Assembly: GCA_964581825.1 (NCBI GenBank)
Contig: CAZORB010000009.1
Span: forward strand, 1-49,200
Source: SYIM01 sp964581825
Lineage (GTDB): Bacteria > Pseudomonadota > Gammaproteobacteria > Burkholderiales > Burkholderiaceae_E
Length of the DNA: 49,200 bases
Reading direction: 5' to 3'
The notes beneath the pieces are model-generated. The model searched no databases. It had not been told where the DNA came from and worked only from the letters and a program-made list of their open reading frames with translations. This document shows positions 6,838 through 15,784 of the stretch, piece after piece. The position numbers were made by a program, and so were the translations under genes. Numbering within the stretch: position 1 is the first letter of the stretch; each line of letters begins with the position of its first letter.

Positions 6838-9243
6838 CTAGGGTTTCGCCGCGCCTGCAGCCAGCCGCTGCCAGGTGGATACGACGGTGTCAGGATTTAA
6901 TGAAATGGAGGCAATCCCCTGCTCCATCAGCCACTCTGCAAGATCGGGGTGATCGGAGGGGCCCTGGCCACAGATTCCGACATACTTTCCTGCTCGCCGG
7001 CAGGCACCGATCGCAGATTCAAGCAGCGCCTTCACGGCAGGGTCGCGCTCATCAAATGCCTCGGCGACCAGCCCCGAGTCTCTGTCCAGCCCGAGCGTGA
7101 GTTGAGTTAAGTCGTTCGAGCCGATTGAAAATCCATCGAAGTGCGCCAAAAATGCATCGGCCAGGATTGCGTTGGATGGAAGTTCGCACATCATGATGAG
7201 CTTAAGCGCCCCCTCAGGCTTGCCGTTTGGCGACTCACCACGCTTGAGACCGTGGCGCGCCAGAAGATCGACGACGCGCGCTGCCTCAGACACGGTACGC
7301 ACGAACGGCACCATCAGTTCGACATTCGTCAGACCCATCTCATTGCGTACGCGCCTCAGTGCCTCGCACTCAAGCTCGAAGCAGTCGCGAAATCCCTCTG
7401 AGATATATCGCGAAGCCCCGCGAAACCCGAGCATCGGATTCTCTTCTTCCGGTTCATAGCGCGAGCCCCCGATGAGCTTGCGGTACTCATTGGACTTGAA
7501 ATCTGACAGTCTGACGATGACCGGCTTCGGCCAGAACGCCGCAGCGATGGTAGCAACCCCCTCAGCGAGCCGTTGGACAAAAAATTCGCGTGGTGTGCTG
7601 TGCCCACGCGCAACACTCTCCACGGCAAGCCTCAGCTCAGGGTCGACATTCGGGTAATCAAGAATGGCCTTCGGATGGATGCCGATGTTGTTGTTGATGA
7701 TGAATTCCAGCCGTGCAAGCCCCACGCCCGAGTTCGGCAGCGAAGCGAACTCGAATGCCAGACGCGGATTACCGACATTCATCATGATCTTGACGGGAAT
7801 GTCAGGCATGTCACCGGTGCTGACCTCGCTCACCTCCGTCTCGAGCAAGCCGTCGTAGATGAAACCTGTATCGCCTTCGGCACATGACACGGTCACGAGC
7901 GCATCCGTTTTGAGCCGGATGGTGGCGTCGTTACAACCGACCACCGCCGGAATACCGAGCTCACGCGCAATGATTGCCGCATGGCAGGTTCGCCCGCCCC
8001 GATTGGTCACGATGGCCGACGCACGCTTCATGACCGGCTCCCAGTTCGGGTCGGTCATGTCAGTGACCAACACATCGCCGGGCCGAACCTGATCCATTTC
8101 AGAGGAATCCATAATGACGCGAACTGGCCCAGCGCCCACCTTCTGACCGATCGCGCGTCCCGACGCCAATACTTCGGAAGATCCCTTGAGCCTGTAGCGC
8201 TGCTGGCGACCGGTCTGCTCGCGCGACTTTACGGTTTCGGGCCTGGCCTGAAGGATGTAGAGATGGCCGTCAACACCGTCGCGCCCCCATTCGATGTCCA
8301 TCGGGCGGCCGTAGTGGCGCTCGATGGTGATGCCGTAGCGGGCGAGCGCCAGTACTTCGGGATCGGTGAGCGAATAGCGGTTTCGAAGCTCGGCTGGCGT
8401 ATCAACGGTGCGAACGGCCTGGCCCGGCTGATCCGAGAACTCCATGCGGATTAGCTTGGAGCCAAGTTCGCGCCGAATGATTGGCTGACGCGCGCGCTCA
8501 ATGAGCGGCTTGTGCACATAAAACTCATCCGGATTCACCGCGCCCTGAACCACGGTTTCGCCTAACCCCCAGGCGCTGGTGATGAACACGACGTCGCGAA
8601 AGCCCGACTCGGTATCCATCGTGAACATGACGCCCGAACTGCCCAGGTCGCTGCGAACCATTCGCTGAATTCCGGCAGACAAGGCGACATCGGCGTGGGT
8701 AAAGCCCTTGTGTACGCGATAAGCAATGGCCCGATCGTTGTAGAGCGAGGCAAACACGTGGCGAACACGATCAAGCACCGCCTCGATGCCACAAACGTTC
8801 AGGTAGGTTTCCTGCTGACCGGCGAACGATGCGTCGGGAAGATCCTCTGCCGTGGCGGACGACCGTACCGCAACCGGTAGCATCGGCCCGGATTCGGCCG
8901 TCAGGCGCGCGTGATGCTCGCGAATCTCGGCTTCCAGCGCTGCAGGGAGCGGCGCAGCCGCAATCCAAGACCGTATTTGAGCACCGCACTCAGCGAGCGC
9001 TTTCACGTCGTCGACATTGAGCGCTAGCAGCCGGTGAGCGATGCGGTCAGCGAGCCCCTCGTGGGCCAGAAATTCGCGGAATGCTGATGCGGTGGTTGCG
9101 TAGCCGCCCGGAACGCGCACGCCTGCCGCAGCAAGCTGGCTGATCATTTCGCCAAGGGAGGCGTTCTTACCGCCCACCGCGTCGACATCGCTCATACGGA
9201 GCGATTCGAACGCGATCACACGGCGCTCTGGAGAAAGGTTCAT
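6838..9243 (-). CDS. ppsA: Phosphoenolpyruvate synthase
   Basis: Makes PEP from pyruvate and ATP, releasing AMP and phosphate, for gluconeogenic growth. 801 residues. The N-terminal ATP-grasp (PPDK-N) domain carries VAVRSSATAEDLPDASFAGQ. The central phosphohistidine domain has GGRTCHAAIIARELGIPAVVG with the catalytic His421, the same number as in E. coli. The C-terminal PEP-binding barrel has GFRGASRY, SIGSNDLTQLTLGLDRDS and ICGQGPSDHP. The ATG at 9243 (MNLSPERRVIAFESL) fits the family; the longer frame to 9312 does not. It is divergent from its regulator ppsR across about 120 bp, and the regulator is expected to control it by phosphorylating a Thr next to His421. Confidence 0.97.
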   Translation of the reverse strand: MNLSPERRVIAFESLRMSDVDAVGGKNASLGEMISQLAAAGVRVPGGYATTASAFREFLAHEGLADRIAHRLLALNVDDVKALAECGAQIRSWIAAAPLPAALEAEIREHHARLTAESGPMLPVAVRSSATAEDLPDASFAGQQETYLNVCGIEAVLDRVRHVFASLYNDRAIAYRVHKGFTHADVALSAGIQRMVRSDLGSSGVMFTMDTESGFRDVVFITSAWGLGETVVQGAVNPDEFYVHKPLIERARQPIIRRELGSKLIRMEFSDQPGQAVRTVDTPAELRNRYSLTDPEVLALARYGITIERHYGRPMDIEWGRDGVDGHLYILQARPETVKSREQTGRQQRYRLKGSSEVLASGRAIGQKVGAGPVRVIMDSSEMDQVRPGDVLVTDMTDPNWEPVMKRASAIVTNRGGRTCHAAIIARELGIPAVVGCNDATIRLKTDALVTVSCAEGDTGFIYDGLLETEVSEVSTGDMPDIPVKIMMNVGNPRLAFEFASLPNSGVGLARLEFIINNNIGIHPKAILDYPNVDPELRLAVESVARGHSTPREFFVQRLAEGVATIAAAFWPKPVIVRLSDFKSNEYRKLIGGSRYEPEEENPMLGFRGASRYISEGFRDCFELECEALRRVRNEMGLTNVELMVPFVRTVSEAARVVDLLARHGLKRGESPNGKPEGALKLIMMCELPSNAILADAFLAHFDGFSIGSNDLTQLTLGLDRDSGLVAEAFDERDPAVKALLESAIGACRRAGKYVGICGQGPSDHPDLAEWLMEQGIASISLNPDTVVSTWQRLAAGAAKP

Positions 9244-9364
9244 GGAGTGGTCCTGGCATGGTTGAAAACCGGTGGCGCAAGCGCAATCCTGATATTTTAC
9301 CCGCCTCAACACAGCCGACTGCTCCGCTTGGGCGGGTCGGTTGGCCAGCCGAAGCGAGGTGAAC

Positions 9365-10207
9365 GTGCCAGATTCCGCAGACCCGTCTCAATATGACCGC
9401 ACCGTGTTCTATGTATCGGATGGAACCGGCATCACCGCTGAGACATTCGGCCATTCGCTGTTGTCACAGTTTGGCTCGGTTCGGCTGCGCCAGCAGCGTT
9501 TGCCGTTTGTGGATTCCGTCGAAAAAGCCGAAGAAGCCCTGCAACGCATTAATCGCCAAGCCCAACTCGATCAGAAGCCCCCGATCGTATTCAGTACGCT
9601 TGTCAACGCACCGATCAACGACATCGTCCGAAAAGCGACCTGTCGATTCTTCGATCTGTTTGCCAGTTTTCTTGAGCCTCTGGAACAGGAGTTGGGGGTG
9701 CGCTCGAGCCATGCGATCGGGCAGTCGCACACCGCGTCGAACCTGGAGGCGTACAGCCGCCGGATCGCTGCCATCAATTACTCTTTGTCTCATGATGACG
9801 GCCAAACGGATAAAGACCTTGCCGAAGCGGACGTGATCCTGGTCGGCGTCTCTCGCAGTGGAAAAACGCCCACCAGCCTTTATTTGGCCATGCAACACGG
9901 CGTCAAGGCTGCCAACTACCCTCTGATTCCTGAAGATTTCGACCGACAGAAGCTGCCTGACGTTCTCTATCGCCACAAGAAAAAGCTATTTGGCTTGACG
10001 ATTACCCCTGAACGGCTCACCGAGGTGCGTCAGGAACGGCGCCCTAATAGTCGCTACGCCTCGATTGAAAACTGCCGACATGAGGTCGCGGCGGCGGAAG
10101 CGATGATGCGACGGGAGGGAATTGAGTGGCTATCGAGTACAACCAAATCGATTGAAGAAATTGCCACGACCGTGCTTCAGCGGATTGAATCCCGCTTGGC
10201 GGGTTGA
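9365..10207 (+). CDS. ppsR: PEP synthase regulatory protein (kinase/pyrophosphorylase)
   Basis: A DUF299-family bifunctional enzyme: an ADP-dependent Ser/Thr kinase that inactivates PEP synthase, and a phosphate-dependent pyrophosphorylase that reactivates it. About 280 residues. The family opening RTVFYVSDGTGITAETFGHS, the P-loop-like VGVSRSGKTPTSLYLA near residue 155, and the later NSRYASIENCRHEVAAAEAMM are all clear. The start is ambiguous. I chose the GTG at 9365, which has GAGGTGA just upstream; a GTG at 9359 and a TTG at 9341 are in frame. It is divergent from ppsA, and its end overlaps the convergent methyltransferase gene by 31 bp. Confidence 0.95.
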   Translation: MPDSADPSQYDRTVFYVSDGTGITAETFGHSLLSQFGSVRLRQQRLPFVDSVEKAEEALQRINRQAQLDQKPPIVFSTLVNAPINDIVRKATCRFFDLFASFLEPLEQELGVRSSHAIGQSHTASNLEAYSRRIAAINYSLSHDDGQTDKDLAEADVILVGVSRSGKTPTSLYLAMQHGVKAANYPLIPEDFDRQKLPDVLYRHKKKLFGLTITPERLTEVRQERRPNSRYASIENCRHEVAAAEAMMRREGIEWLSSTTKSIEEIATTVLQRIESRLAG

Positions 10208-11016
10208 GCGGCAAGGCGCTGTCGGTGCTGCTCGTAAAGACAAATCGACGCTGCCACACCCACGTTGAGCGACTCTACCGCGCTGCCATGTGTGATCGCG
10301 AGATGCTCAATGGCGGGCGCCTGAAGAAGCTCCGGAGACAACCCGGGGCCTTCTGCGCCAAACACCCAGATTCGCGGGCCTGTTAAATCAGCGTGCTCAA
10401 TTGCCTGCTTTGCGCGCGGTGAGGCGGCCGTCAGCCTGGCACGCCCTTGCGCAGCCAGCAGCGCATCCGGCGTGACCCCCTCGCATAGCGTCAGCCCAAA
10501 ATGCGCGCCCATTGCAGCACGGACTACCTTCGGCGACCACAGCCCAACACTACCTGGAGCGCTCAGCACCCACTGCACACCGAACGCCAGGGCGCTTCTT
10601 AGAATCGTTCCAGCATTGCCTGGGTCCTGGATCCCGTCCAGATAAACCGCGTCGGTATTCAACTGGTGCGGTAGAGGCGCCTCGGGAATCGGAATAATTC
10701 CGAGCGGGCCGGTACCGTGTTCAACCTGGGACAGTCGGTCAAACAGGCTGTCTTCCAGTACCAGCGTGAGGTGCGCCGCTCGCTCGCATAAGGCTTCCAC
10801 CGATGCTTTACCGACTGCACGACTGGGAATAACGATCTCGTCGAGGCGTAAACCCGCCGCATCAAGCCAGACCTGAACCAGATGTTCCCCCTCGATTGCG
10901 GCCAGCCGACGCGCGTGTCGCTCCCGAGACGAACGTGTGAGCGCGAGCAGTCTTCGAAACCGTTCGCTGCTGGCAGAGCGAATTTCGAGTCGACGCGAAT
11001 CGCGATCGACGGTCAC
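10177..11016 (-). CDS. TrmH (SpoU) family RNA 2'-O-methyltransferase
   Basis: Predicted SAM-dependent 2'-O-methyltransferase acting on rRNA or tRNA. 279 residues. An N-terminal substrate-binding domain precedes a SPOUT (trefoil-knot) domain with the three motifs: NAGTILRSALAFGV (motif 1), WVFGAEGPGLSPELL (motif 2) and IEHLAITHGSAVESLNVGVAASICLYE (motif 3). The exact RNA target cannot be read from the sequence. The GTG start at 11016 overlaps the rnhB stop as GTGA and has a perfect AGGAGG six bases upstream. A longer in-frame stretch to 11079 lies wholly inside rnhB and is unlikely. It follows rnhB as in other Burkholderiales. Confidence 0.9.
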   Translation of the reverse strand: MTVDRDSRRLEIRSASSERFRRLLALTRSSRERHARRLAAIEGEHLVQVWLDAAGLRLDEIVIPSRAVGKASVEALCERAAHLTLVLEDSLFDRLSQVEHGTGPLGIIPIPEAPLPHQLNTDAVYLDGIQDPGNAGTILRSALAFGVQWVLSAPGSVGLWSPKVVRAAMGAHFGLTLCEGVTPDALLAAQGRARLTAASPRAKQAIEHADLTGPRIWVFGAEGPGLSPELLQAPAIEHLAITHGSAVESLNVGVAASICLYEQHRQRLAAQPAKRDSIR

Positions 11017-11648
11017 GGCTGAACCTCCTGACCCATTGCACGACGCACTGGCGCAAAGCTTCGACGATGGGCTGGGCACGGCCCGTACTGAGCGAGCAGC
11101 TGCAAGTGCAACGGGCTGGGATACCCCTTGTGGAGATCAAAGCGGTACTGCGGAAAAGCGGTGTGAATCCGAAGCATGTCCGCGTCGCGCTCGGTCTTCG
11201 CCAGAATGGATGCCGCGGAAATCGCTGGCTCTGTGGCATCGCCCCGCACAATCGTCTGGACCGCGCAACGGAGCACCGGCGCGCGATTGCCATCAACCAG
11301 AGCAAGGTCGGGGGGAATCGCCAGAGCATCGACCGCGCGCCGCATGGCGAGCAGCGTCGCCTGGAGAATGTTGAGCTGATCAATTTCGTCAACACCTGCA
11401 CTCGCGACTGCCCAGGCCATTGCATGCTTTCGAATCAGTCCGGCGAGTCGCTCGCGCTGCATCGCCGTCAGCGCCTTCGAGTCGCGCAGGCCATCCAATG
11501 GGCTGTCGGGGTTGAGTATGACGGCGGCGGCAAACACTGAACCCGCAAGCGGGCCGCGCCCGGCCTCGTCCACACCCGCCACACGAGCGCCAACGGGCTC
11601 AAAGCCCGTGAGCGTCGGCTGACCTAAAGGCTCTCGGCGAGTGTTCAC
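11013..11648 (-). CDS. rnhB: Ribonuclease HII
   Basis: Cleaves RNA in RNA-DNA hybrids and single ribonucleotides in duplex DNA, starting ribonucleotide excision repair. 211 residues. The catalytic carboxylates are visible in VAGVDEAGRGPLAGSV (Asp27, Glu28), in LALVDGNRAP, and in the later segment AISAASILAKTERDADM. The ATG at 11648 overlaps the lpxB stop as ATGA, and its own stop overlaps the downstream methyltransferase start. It sits at the end of the lipid A cluster, lpxA-lpxB-rnhB, an order shared by many proteobacteria. Confidence 0.97.
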   Translation of the reverse strand: MNTRREPLGQPTLTGFEPVGARVAGVDEAGRGPLAGSVFAAAVILNPDSPLDGLRDSKALTAMQRERLAGLIRKHAMAWAVASAGVDEIDQLNILQATLLAMRRAVDALAIPPDLALVDGNRAPVLRCAVQTIVRGDATEPAISAASILAKTERDADMLRIHTAFPQYRFDLHKGYPSPLHLQLLAQYGPCPAHRRSFAPVRRAMGQEVQP

Positions 11649-12850
11649 TGGAGACGAGGCGACGTTGCACAGTCCGACATGATCACTTCGGCGCTTCGTT
11701 GCGCACAGTTTCGCTGAAGTGTTGCGTGAAGCTCGGAAAAGCGCTGGCGAAGGGACTGCTGAAGACTGTGGTCGTCAATCTGTTCGAGCAGCGCACGGCC
11801 GAGTGCTTCAGGCGTTGCCCGATGCTGAATAAATTCGGGCACCAATGACGATTCGCAAAGAATATTCGGTAGCCCAATCCAGGGCAGCAGGCCACGGTTT
11901 TTCATCAAGCGGTAGCTGATCTCGGCCATTCGATAAGCAATGACCATCGGGCGTCCAATAAGCGCCGCCTCAAGGGTGGCGGTGCCGCTTGCCACCAGAA
12001 TCGTGTCGGCCGCGATCATTGCGCGGTGCGATTGCCCAGACACAATCGTGATTGGAGCATGCCCGGATCTACCTACCGAATCTGCCAGAGTGCGCAGTCG
12101 CTCAAACAAAACGGACGAGGCGGCCGGCAACACGAAGTGGCAATCTGGGCGCTGGCGAAACATCCACTGCGCGGCCTCGATAAAGGTTCGCCCCATGTAG
12201 CGGACTTCATCGGGCCTGCTTCCAGGTAAAAGTGCAATCACGGGCTTGTCGAGCGGTAACTGTAGCGCCCTTCTGGCCGCGACCGGGTCAGCGCCAGGCG
12301 CCAGAACGTCCGCCAACGGATGACCCACATACGTTGCTCGAATACGTGCCTGATCGTAGAGGCGCTGCTCGAAAGGAAAGACCAGCAGCATGTGGTCTAC
12401 CGATTCTCGAATCGAATCGATTCGCTCGGGCCGCCATGCCCAGATTGAGGGACTGACAAAATGAATCGTCCGCACGCCTTGGGCGCGCAATCGCTTCTCA
12501 AGGCCAAGGTTGAAATCGGGGGCGTCGATTCCTACGAAGGCATCGGGGTGCGACGCGGCCACGCGCCGTCCCAGCGAACGTCTTAGCGCTAACAGGCGAG
12601 GCAACGCGCCGAGTACTTCAACGTAACCCCGTACCGAGAGCTGATCGATATCGGCCCAACAGTTAAATTGCTCCGCGCGCATCGCAGGGCCACCAACGCC
12701 AAAGGCCTCAAGCGAACCCGTGGCGCCGCGTAAGCCCTGAAGTATTGAGGAGGCAAGCAGGTCACCGGAAGCCTCAGCGGCAACCATTGCGAGACGCAGC
12801 GAAACAAGCGAACCCGCTTCTGCGTTCGATTCGCGCGGCCCCACCACCAT
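11645..12850 (-). CDS. lpxB: Lipid-A-disaccharide synthase
   Basis: A peripheral inner-membrane GT19 glycosyltransferase that joins UDP-diacylglucosamine and lipid X into the lipid A disaccharide. 401 residues. Family segments include RLAMVAAEASGDLLASSIL, FVGIDAPDFNLGLEKRLR, HFVSPSIWAWRPERI, VIALLPGSRPDEVRYMG and LVASGTATLEAALIGRPMVIAYR. The ATG at 12850 shares a base with the lpxA stop (TAATG), so translation is probably coupled. I see no separate ribosome-binding site. It lies between lpxA and rnhB in the lipid A operon. Confidence 0.97.
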   Translation of the reverse strand: MVVGPRESNAEAGSLVSLRLAMVAAEASGDLLASSILQGLRGATGSLEAFGVGGPAMRAEQFNCWADIDQLSVRGYVEVLGALPRLLALRRSLGRRVAASHPDAFVGIDAPDFNLGLEKRLRAQGVRTIHFVSPSIWAWRPERIDSIRESVDHMLLVFPFEQRLYDQARIRATYVGHPLADVLAPGADPVAARRALQLPLDKPVIALLPGSRPDEVRYMGRTFIEAAQWMFRQRPDCHFVLPAASSVLFERLRTLADSVGRSGHAPITIVSGQSHRAMIAADTILVASGTATLEAALIGRPMVIAYRMAEISYRLMKNRGLLPWIGLPNILCESSLVPEFIQHRATPEALGRALLEQIDDHSLQQSLRQRFSELHATLQRNCAQRSAEVIMSDCATSPRLQ

Positions 12851-13641
12851 TAACGCACGATTCCCCGAGTCACGCGCGACAAAAACTCGTTGAAGAGCGC
12901 GAGATCTGGTTGAGATTCGGCGCTGGCGCCGCGCTCCAACTCGCGAAGCGAATGACGCGCCTCATCCAGCGTGAGCCCGCTTTTGTAGAGCAGCTTGTAG
13001 GCCGTTCGCAGCACAGCGATGCGACCGGCAGTGAAACCACGTCGCTTCAGCCCCTCGCTGTTCAGCCCGTGAGCGCTGGCGGAATTACCCGAGGTCATGA
13101 CGAAAGGAGGAATATCGTGCAGGACCACTGTGCCCGCGCCTGTCATAGCATGAGCACCGATTTTGCAAAACTGGTGCACCTGGGTACAGCCACCCAAAAT
13201 CGCCCAGTCGCCGATCTCAACATGGCCAGCAAGATTGGTGGTGTTCGCGATGATCGTATGGTCGCCAACGATGCAGTCGTGCGCGATATGCACATACGCC
13301 ATGACCCAGTTGTCATTGCCGATTCGCGTCACGGCCCTATCCTGTGCCGTACCGCGATTAACCGTGACGGATTCACGAAACGTATTGCCGTCACCGATCA
13401 CCAGCGACGTGGGCTCACCGCGATATTTTTTGTCTTGTGGGGGGCCGCCGATGGATGCAAACGGGTGGACGTGATTACCGCGACCGATCTGGGTGTCACC
13501 GGCTATCACAGCATGCGGCCCGACGATGCTTCCGGCGCCGATTCGAACCCCCGCCCCAATGACACTGTAAGGCCCTACTTCGACATCGCCGTCGAGATCG
13601 GCTTCGCGATCGACGATCGCTGTGGGATGGATGGTTGCCAT
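12850..13641 (-). CDS. lpxA: UDP-N-acetylglucosamine acyltransferase
   Basis: First committed step of lipid A synthesis: transfers a 3-hydroxyacyl chain from ACP to the 3-OH of UDP-GlcNAc. 263 residues, standard length. A left-handed parallel beta-helix of hexapeptide repeats begins MATIHPTAIVDREADLDGDV. The motif VHIAHDCIVGDHTIIAN carries the catalytic base (His121, equal to E. coli His125). The C-terminal helical domain follows NSEGLKRRGF. The ATG at 13641 is the family start; an in-frame extension to 13710 enters fabZ and is not conserved. The 10-bp gap to fabZ implies one transcript. Confidence 0.97.
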   Translation of the reverse strand: MATIHPTAIVDREADLDGDVEVGPYSVIGAGVRIGAGSIVGPHAVIAGDTQIGRGNHVHPFASIGGPPQDKKYRGEPTSLVIGDGNTFRESVTVNRGTAQDRAVTRIGNDNWVMAYVHIAHDCIVGDHTIIANTTNLAGHVEIGDWAILGGCTQVHQFCKIGAHAMTGAGTVVLHDIPPFVMTSGNSASAHGLNSEGLKRRGFTAGRIAVLRTAYKLLYKSGLTLDEARHSLRELERGASAESQPDLALFNEFLSRVTRGIVR

Positions 13642-13651
13642 CGCCCGCCGA

Positions 13652-14149
13652 TCAAGCCTTGGGGACCGAGTCTGGCGAAGCGCTCTCGGAGCGACCTGCC
13701 GGAGGGTCAATCTCGCGCAAGGTACACATCAGCTCGGCTTCGGAGGCGGTTTGCCCCTCAACCGAAGCCCGCCCCTGGTACTTCCAAATAGACCGTGCGA
13801 CGCGAGTAATTTCGACGTCAAGTATCAACTGGTCACCCGGTACCACCGGGCGTTTGAAGCGGGCACCGTCAATGCCGACAAAGTAGTAAACCGACTTGTC
13901 ATCCGAAACCCGCCCCATCGTTTGAAACGACAGGATGCCCGCAGCCTGGGCGAGAGCTTCGATCTGCAGCACCCCCGGCATCACAGGCAAATGCGGAAAG
14001 TGGCCAACAAAAAACGGTTCGTTGATGGTGACGTTCTTGAGCGCGCGAATACGCTTGCCAGGTTCAAGATCTAATACCCGATCAACCAGCAGAAACGGGT
14101 ATCGATGCGGCAGATGCTCGAGAATCGCGCGGATATCAAGGGTAGTCAT
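13652..14149 (-). CDS. fabZ: 3-hydroxyacyl-[ACP] dehydratase
   Basis: Dehydrates 3-hydroxyacyl-ACP in fatty acid elongation and so competes with LpxA and LpxD for the same acyl pool. 165 residues. Hot-dog fold with HRYPFLLVDRVLDLEPG, the catalytic His50 in NEPFFVGHFP and Glu64 in MPGVLQIEALAQAAG. The tail is about ten residues longer than E. coli FabZ (REIDPPAGRSESASPDSVPKA). The ATG at 14149 overlaps the lpxD stop as ATGA. Its place between lpxD and lpxA is the standard one. Confidence 0.97.
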   Translation of the reverse strand: MTTLDIRAILEHLPHRYPFLLVDRVLDLEPGKRIRALKNVTINEPFFVGHFPHLPVMPGVLQIEALAQAAGILSFQTMGRVSDDKSVYYFVGIDGARFKRPVVPGDQLILDVEITRVARSIWKYQGRASVEGQTASEAELMCTLREIDPPAGRSESASPDSVPKA

Positions 14150-15198
14150 CAGGATTCCTTCAGGCGCGATTCGAGGCGACGAAGCCTGGCGCGCAGTTCT
14201 GGCAGGTGGCGCACCAGCACCGCAGCGCGCTCCCATTCGGAATTGTCCATCAACGGGAATATTCCCGAGTAAAAACCAGGCCGGGTGATTGAACGCGACA
14301 CAAGACTCATTGCGGAAATCGTGACGTCATCACAGATCTCCAGGTGACCCAAGATACCGGCAGCCCCGCCGATCATGCAGCGCCGGCCAATTCGCGCGCT
14401 TCCGGCAATACCCACGCAGGCTGCAATGGCCGTGTGCTCGCCGATGCGTACGTTGTGCGCCACCTGAATGAGGTTGTCGAGCTTGCACCCGTCGCCGATA
14501 ACAGTGTCGTCGAGCGCGCCCCGGTCAATCGCGCAATTGGCCCCGATTTCCACGTCGTCACCAATTCGTACGCTACCCAGCTGTGGGATTTTCTCCCAGC
14601 GCTGCTCATGCCGCGCGAAGCCGAATCCGTCAGAGCCCACGACCGTGCCAGAGTGAATCACGCCGCGCGCACCAATTTCGCATTGGGCCCCAACGGTAAC
14701 TCGAGGGTATAGCCTGGTTCCGGCGCCAATACGCGCGGCGCGCTCCAGGGCACAGCCCGCGCCAATCACTGCGCCAGCGTCGATCTGTACCTCAGCTGCG
14801 ATGGATACGTGCGGGCCAATATCAACCCCCGGAGCAAGCCTGGCGCTGGGGTCGATGATGGCTGTGGGGTGGATCGCGGGCAAAGCCGGAACACTGGCAA
14901 GCGATACGAAATGCCGTGCAATGGCGCCATAGGCACGGTAGGCATCTGGCACAGTGACCAGCGCCACGTGCTCAGGTACAGCCTCCGACAGTTCAACCGA
15001 TGAGACGACCGCCGCTGCCTTTGTGGCCCCCGCCTGACTGCGATACCCCCCGCTGGTCAGGAAGGCCAAACACGCGCTGTCCGCAGACTCGAGGGTGGCC
15101 AGCCGATTAATGGCGATGTCAGCGCTGCCGCGCTCAAGACGCCCCTGGATCAGCGAAATCAAATTCGCGAGGCGCGTTGACGTGGCTAACGGTTTCAC
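14149..15198 (-). CDS. lpxD: UDP-3-O-(3-hydroxyacyl)glucosamine N-acyltransferase
   Basis: Third step of lipid A synthesis: N-acylates UDP-3-O-acyl-glucosamine using hydroxyacyl-ACP. 349 residues. An N-terminal uridine-binding domain (about 1-100) is followed by a left-handed beta-helix with many hexapeptide repeats and the family signature GSDGFGFARHEQRWEKIPQ. The catalytic His is in IQVAHNVRIGEHTAIAA. The C-terminal helix with HLPELRARLRRLE closes the protein. The start is GTG at 15198, with GGAAGG just upstream. It lies 29 bp after skp and is coupled to fabZ. Confidence 0.96.
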   Translation of the reverse strand: MKPLATSTRLANLISLIQGRLERGSADIAINRLATLESADSACLAFLTSGGYRSQAGATKAAAVVSSVELSEAVPEHVALVTVPDAYRAYGAIARHFVSLASVPALPAIHPTAIIDPSARLAPGVDIGPHVSIAAEVQIDAGAVIGAGCALERAARIGAGTRLYPRVTVGAQCEIGARGVIHSGTVVGSDGFGFARHEQRWEKIPQLGSVRIGDDVEIGANCAIDRGALDDTVIGDGCKLDNLIQVAHNVRIGEHTAIAACVGIAGSARIGRRCMIGGAAGILGHLEICDDVTISAMSLVSRSITRPGFYSGIFPLMDNSEWERAAVLVRHLPELRARLRRLESRLKES

Positions 15199-15227
15199 GG
15201 CGCCTTCCGGCTGGCAGCGCGGGAGGC

Positions 15228-15749
15228 CTATTTCGCCGCGGGATCTGAAAGCGCCTGCAGCACCAGATCGGTGATGTCGATCCTTCCGCTTGCGTAGACC
15301 GCTTCCTGCAGGATCAGGTCGAATTTCTCTTTCTCGGCAATCTGTCGAATGACGCGATTGGCCCGTTCGACGACCTGGGAAAGCTCTTCATTACGACGCT
15401 GATTAAGGTCTTCACGGAATTCGCGCTGGCGTCGCTGAAAGTCTTTGTCCAGATCGGCGACCTCGCGCTGCCGCCGCGAACGCTCAGATTCGTTCATGAC
15501 CATCGCGTCGCGTTCAAGCCTTTCGCCCAGCTGCCTGAGCCGGTTACCGAGTTCCTGAAGCTCGCGCTCACGCTTGGAAAACTCAGATTCAAGCTTCGTC
15601 TGTGCCGCCTTCGCGGGGACCGCATCGCGCAGAATTCGTTCGGTGTTGACAAAGCCGACTTTGGGCGTGATCTGTGCAAGCACTGCCGGGCTGGCTGAAA
15701 GAAGGCAGGCCGCCATGGATAAAGCGCTGACGTAACGGCTCAAGGACAT
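15228..15749 (-). CDS. skp: Skp/OmpH family periplasmic chaperone
   Basis: Holds unfolded outer-membrane proteins in the periplasm on their way to the BAM complex. 173 residues. A clear signal peptide (SLSRYVSALSMAACLLSASPAVLA) ends at AQ near residue 26. The core begins KVGFVNTERILRD, and the middle (about 60-130) is charged and strongly helical (REREFREDLNQRRNEE style heptads), matching the Skp coiled-coil arms. The ATG at 15749 has AGGAGA at good spacing; the frame above it overlaps bamA and is not used. It lies 35 bp after bamA, its functional partner. Confidence 0.93.
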   Translation of the reverse strand: MSLSRYVSALSMAACLLSASPAVLAQITPKVGFVNTERILRDAVPAKAAQTKLESEFSKRERELQELGNRLRQLGERLERDAMVMNESERSRRQREVADLDKDFQRRQREFREDLNQRRNEELSQVVERANRVIRQIAEKEKFDLILQEAVYASGRIDITDLVLQALSDPAAK

Positions 15750-15784
15750 TCGGATCTCCTGCTGAACTGAAGTGGGCCAAGGCT

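Noticed and set aside
9244..9364. A promoter pair in the ppsA-ppsR divergent region
   Set aside because: AT-rich TAAAAT and TTGAAA-like hexamers occur, but no -10/-35 pair has acceptable spacing on either strand.
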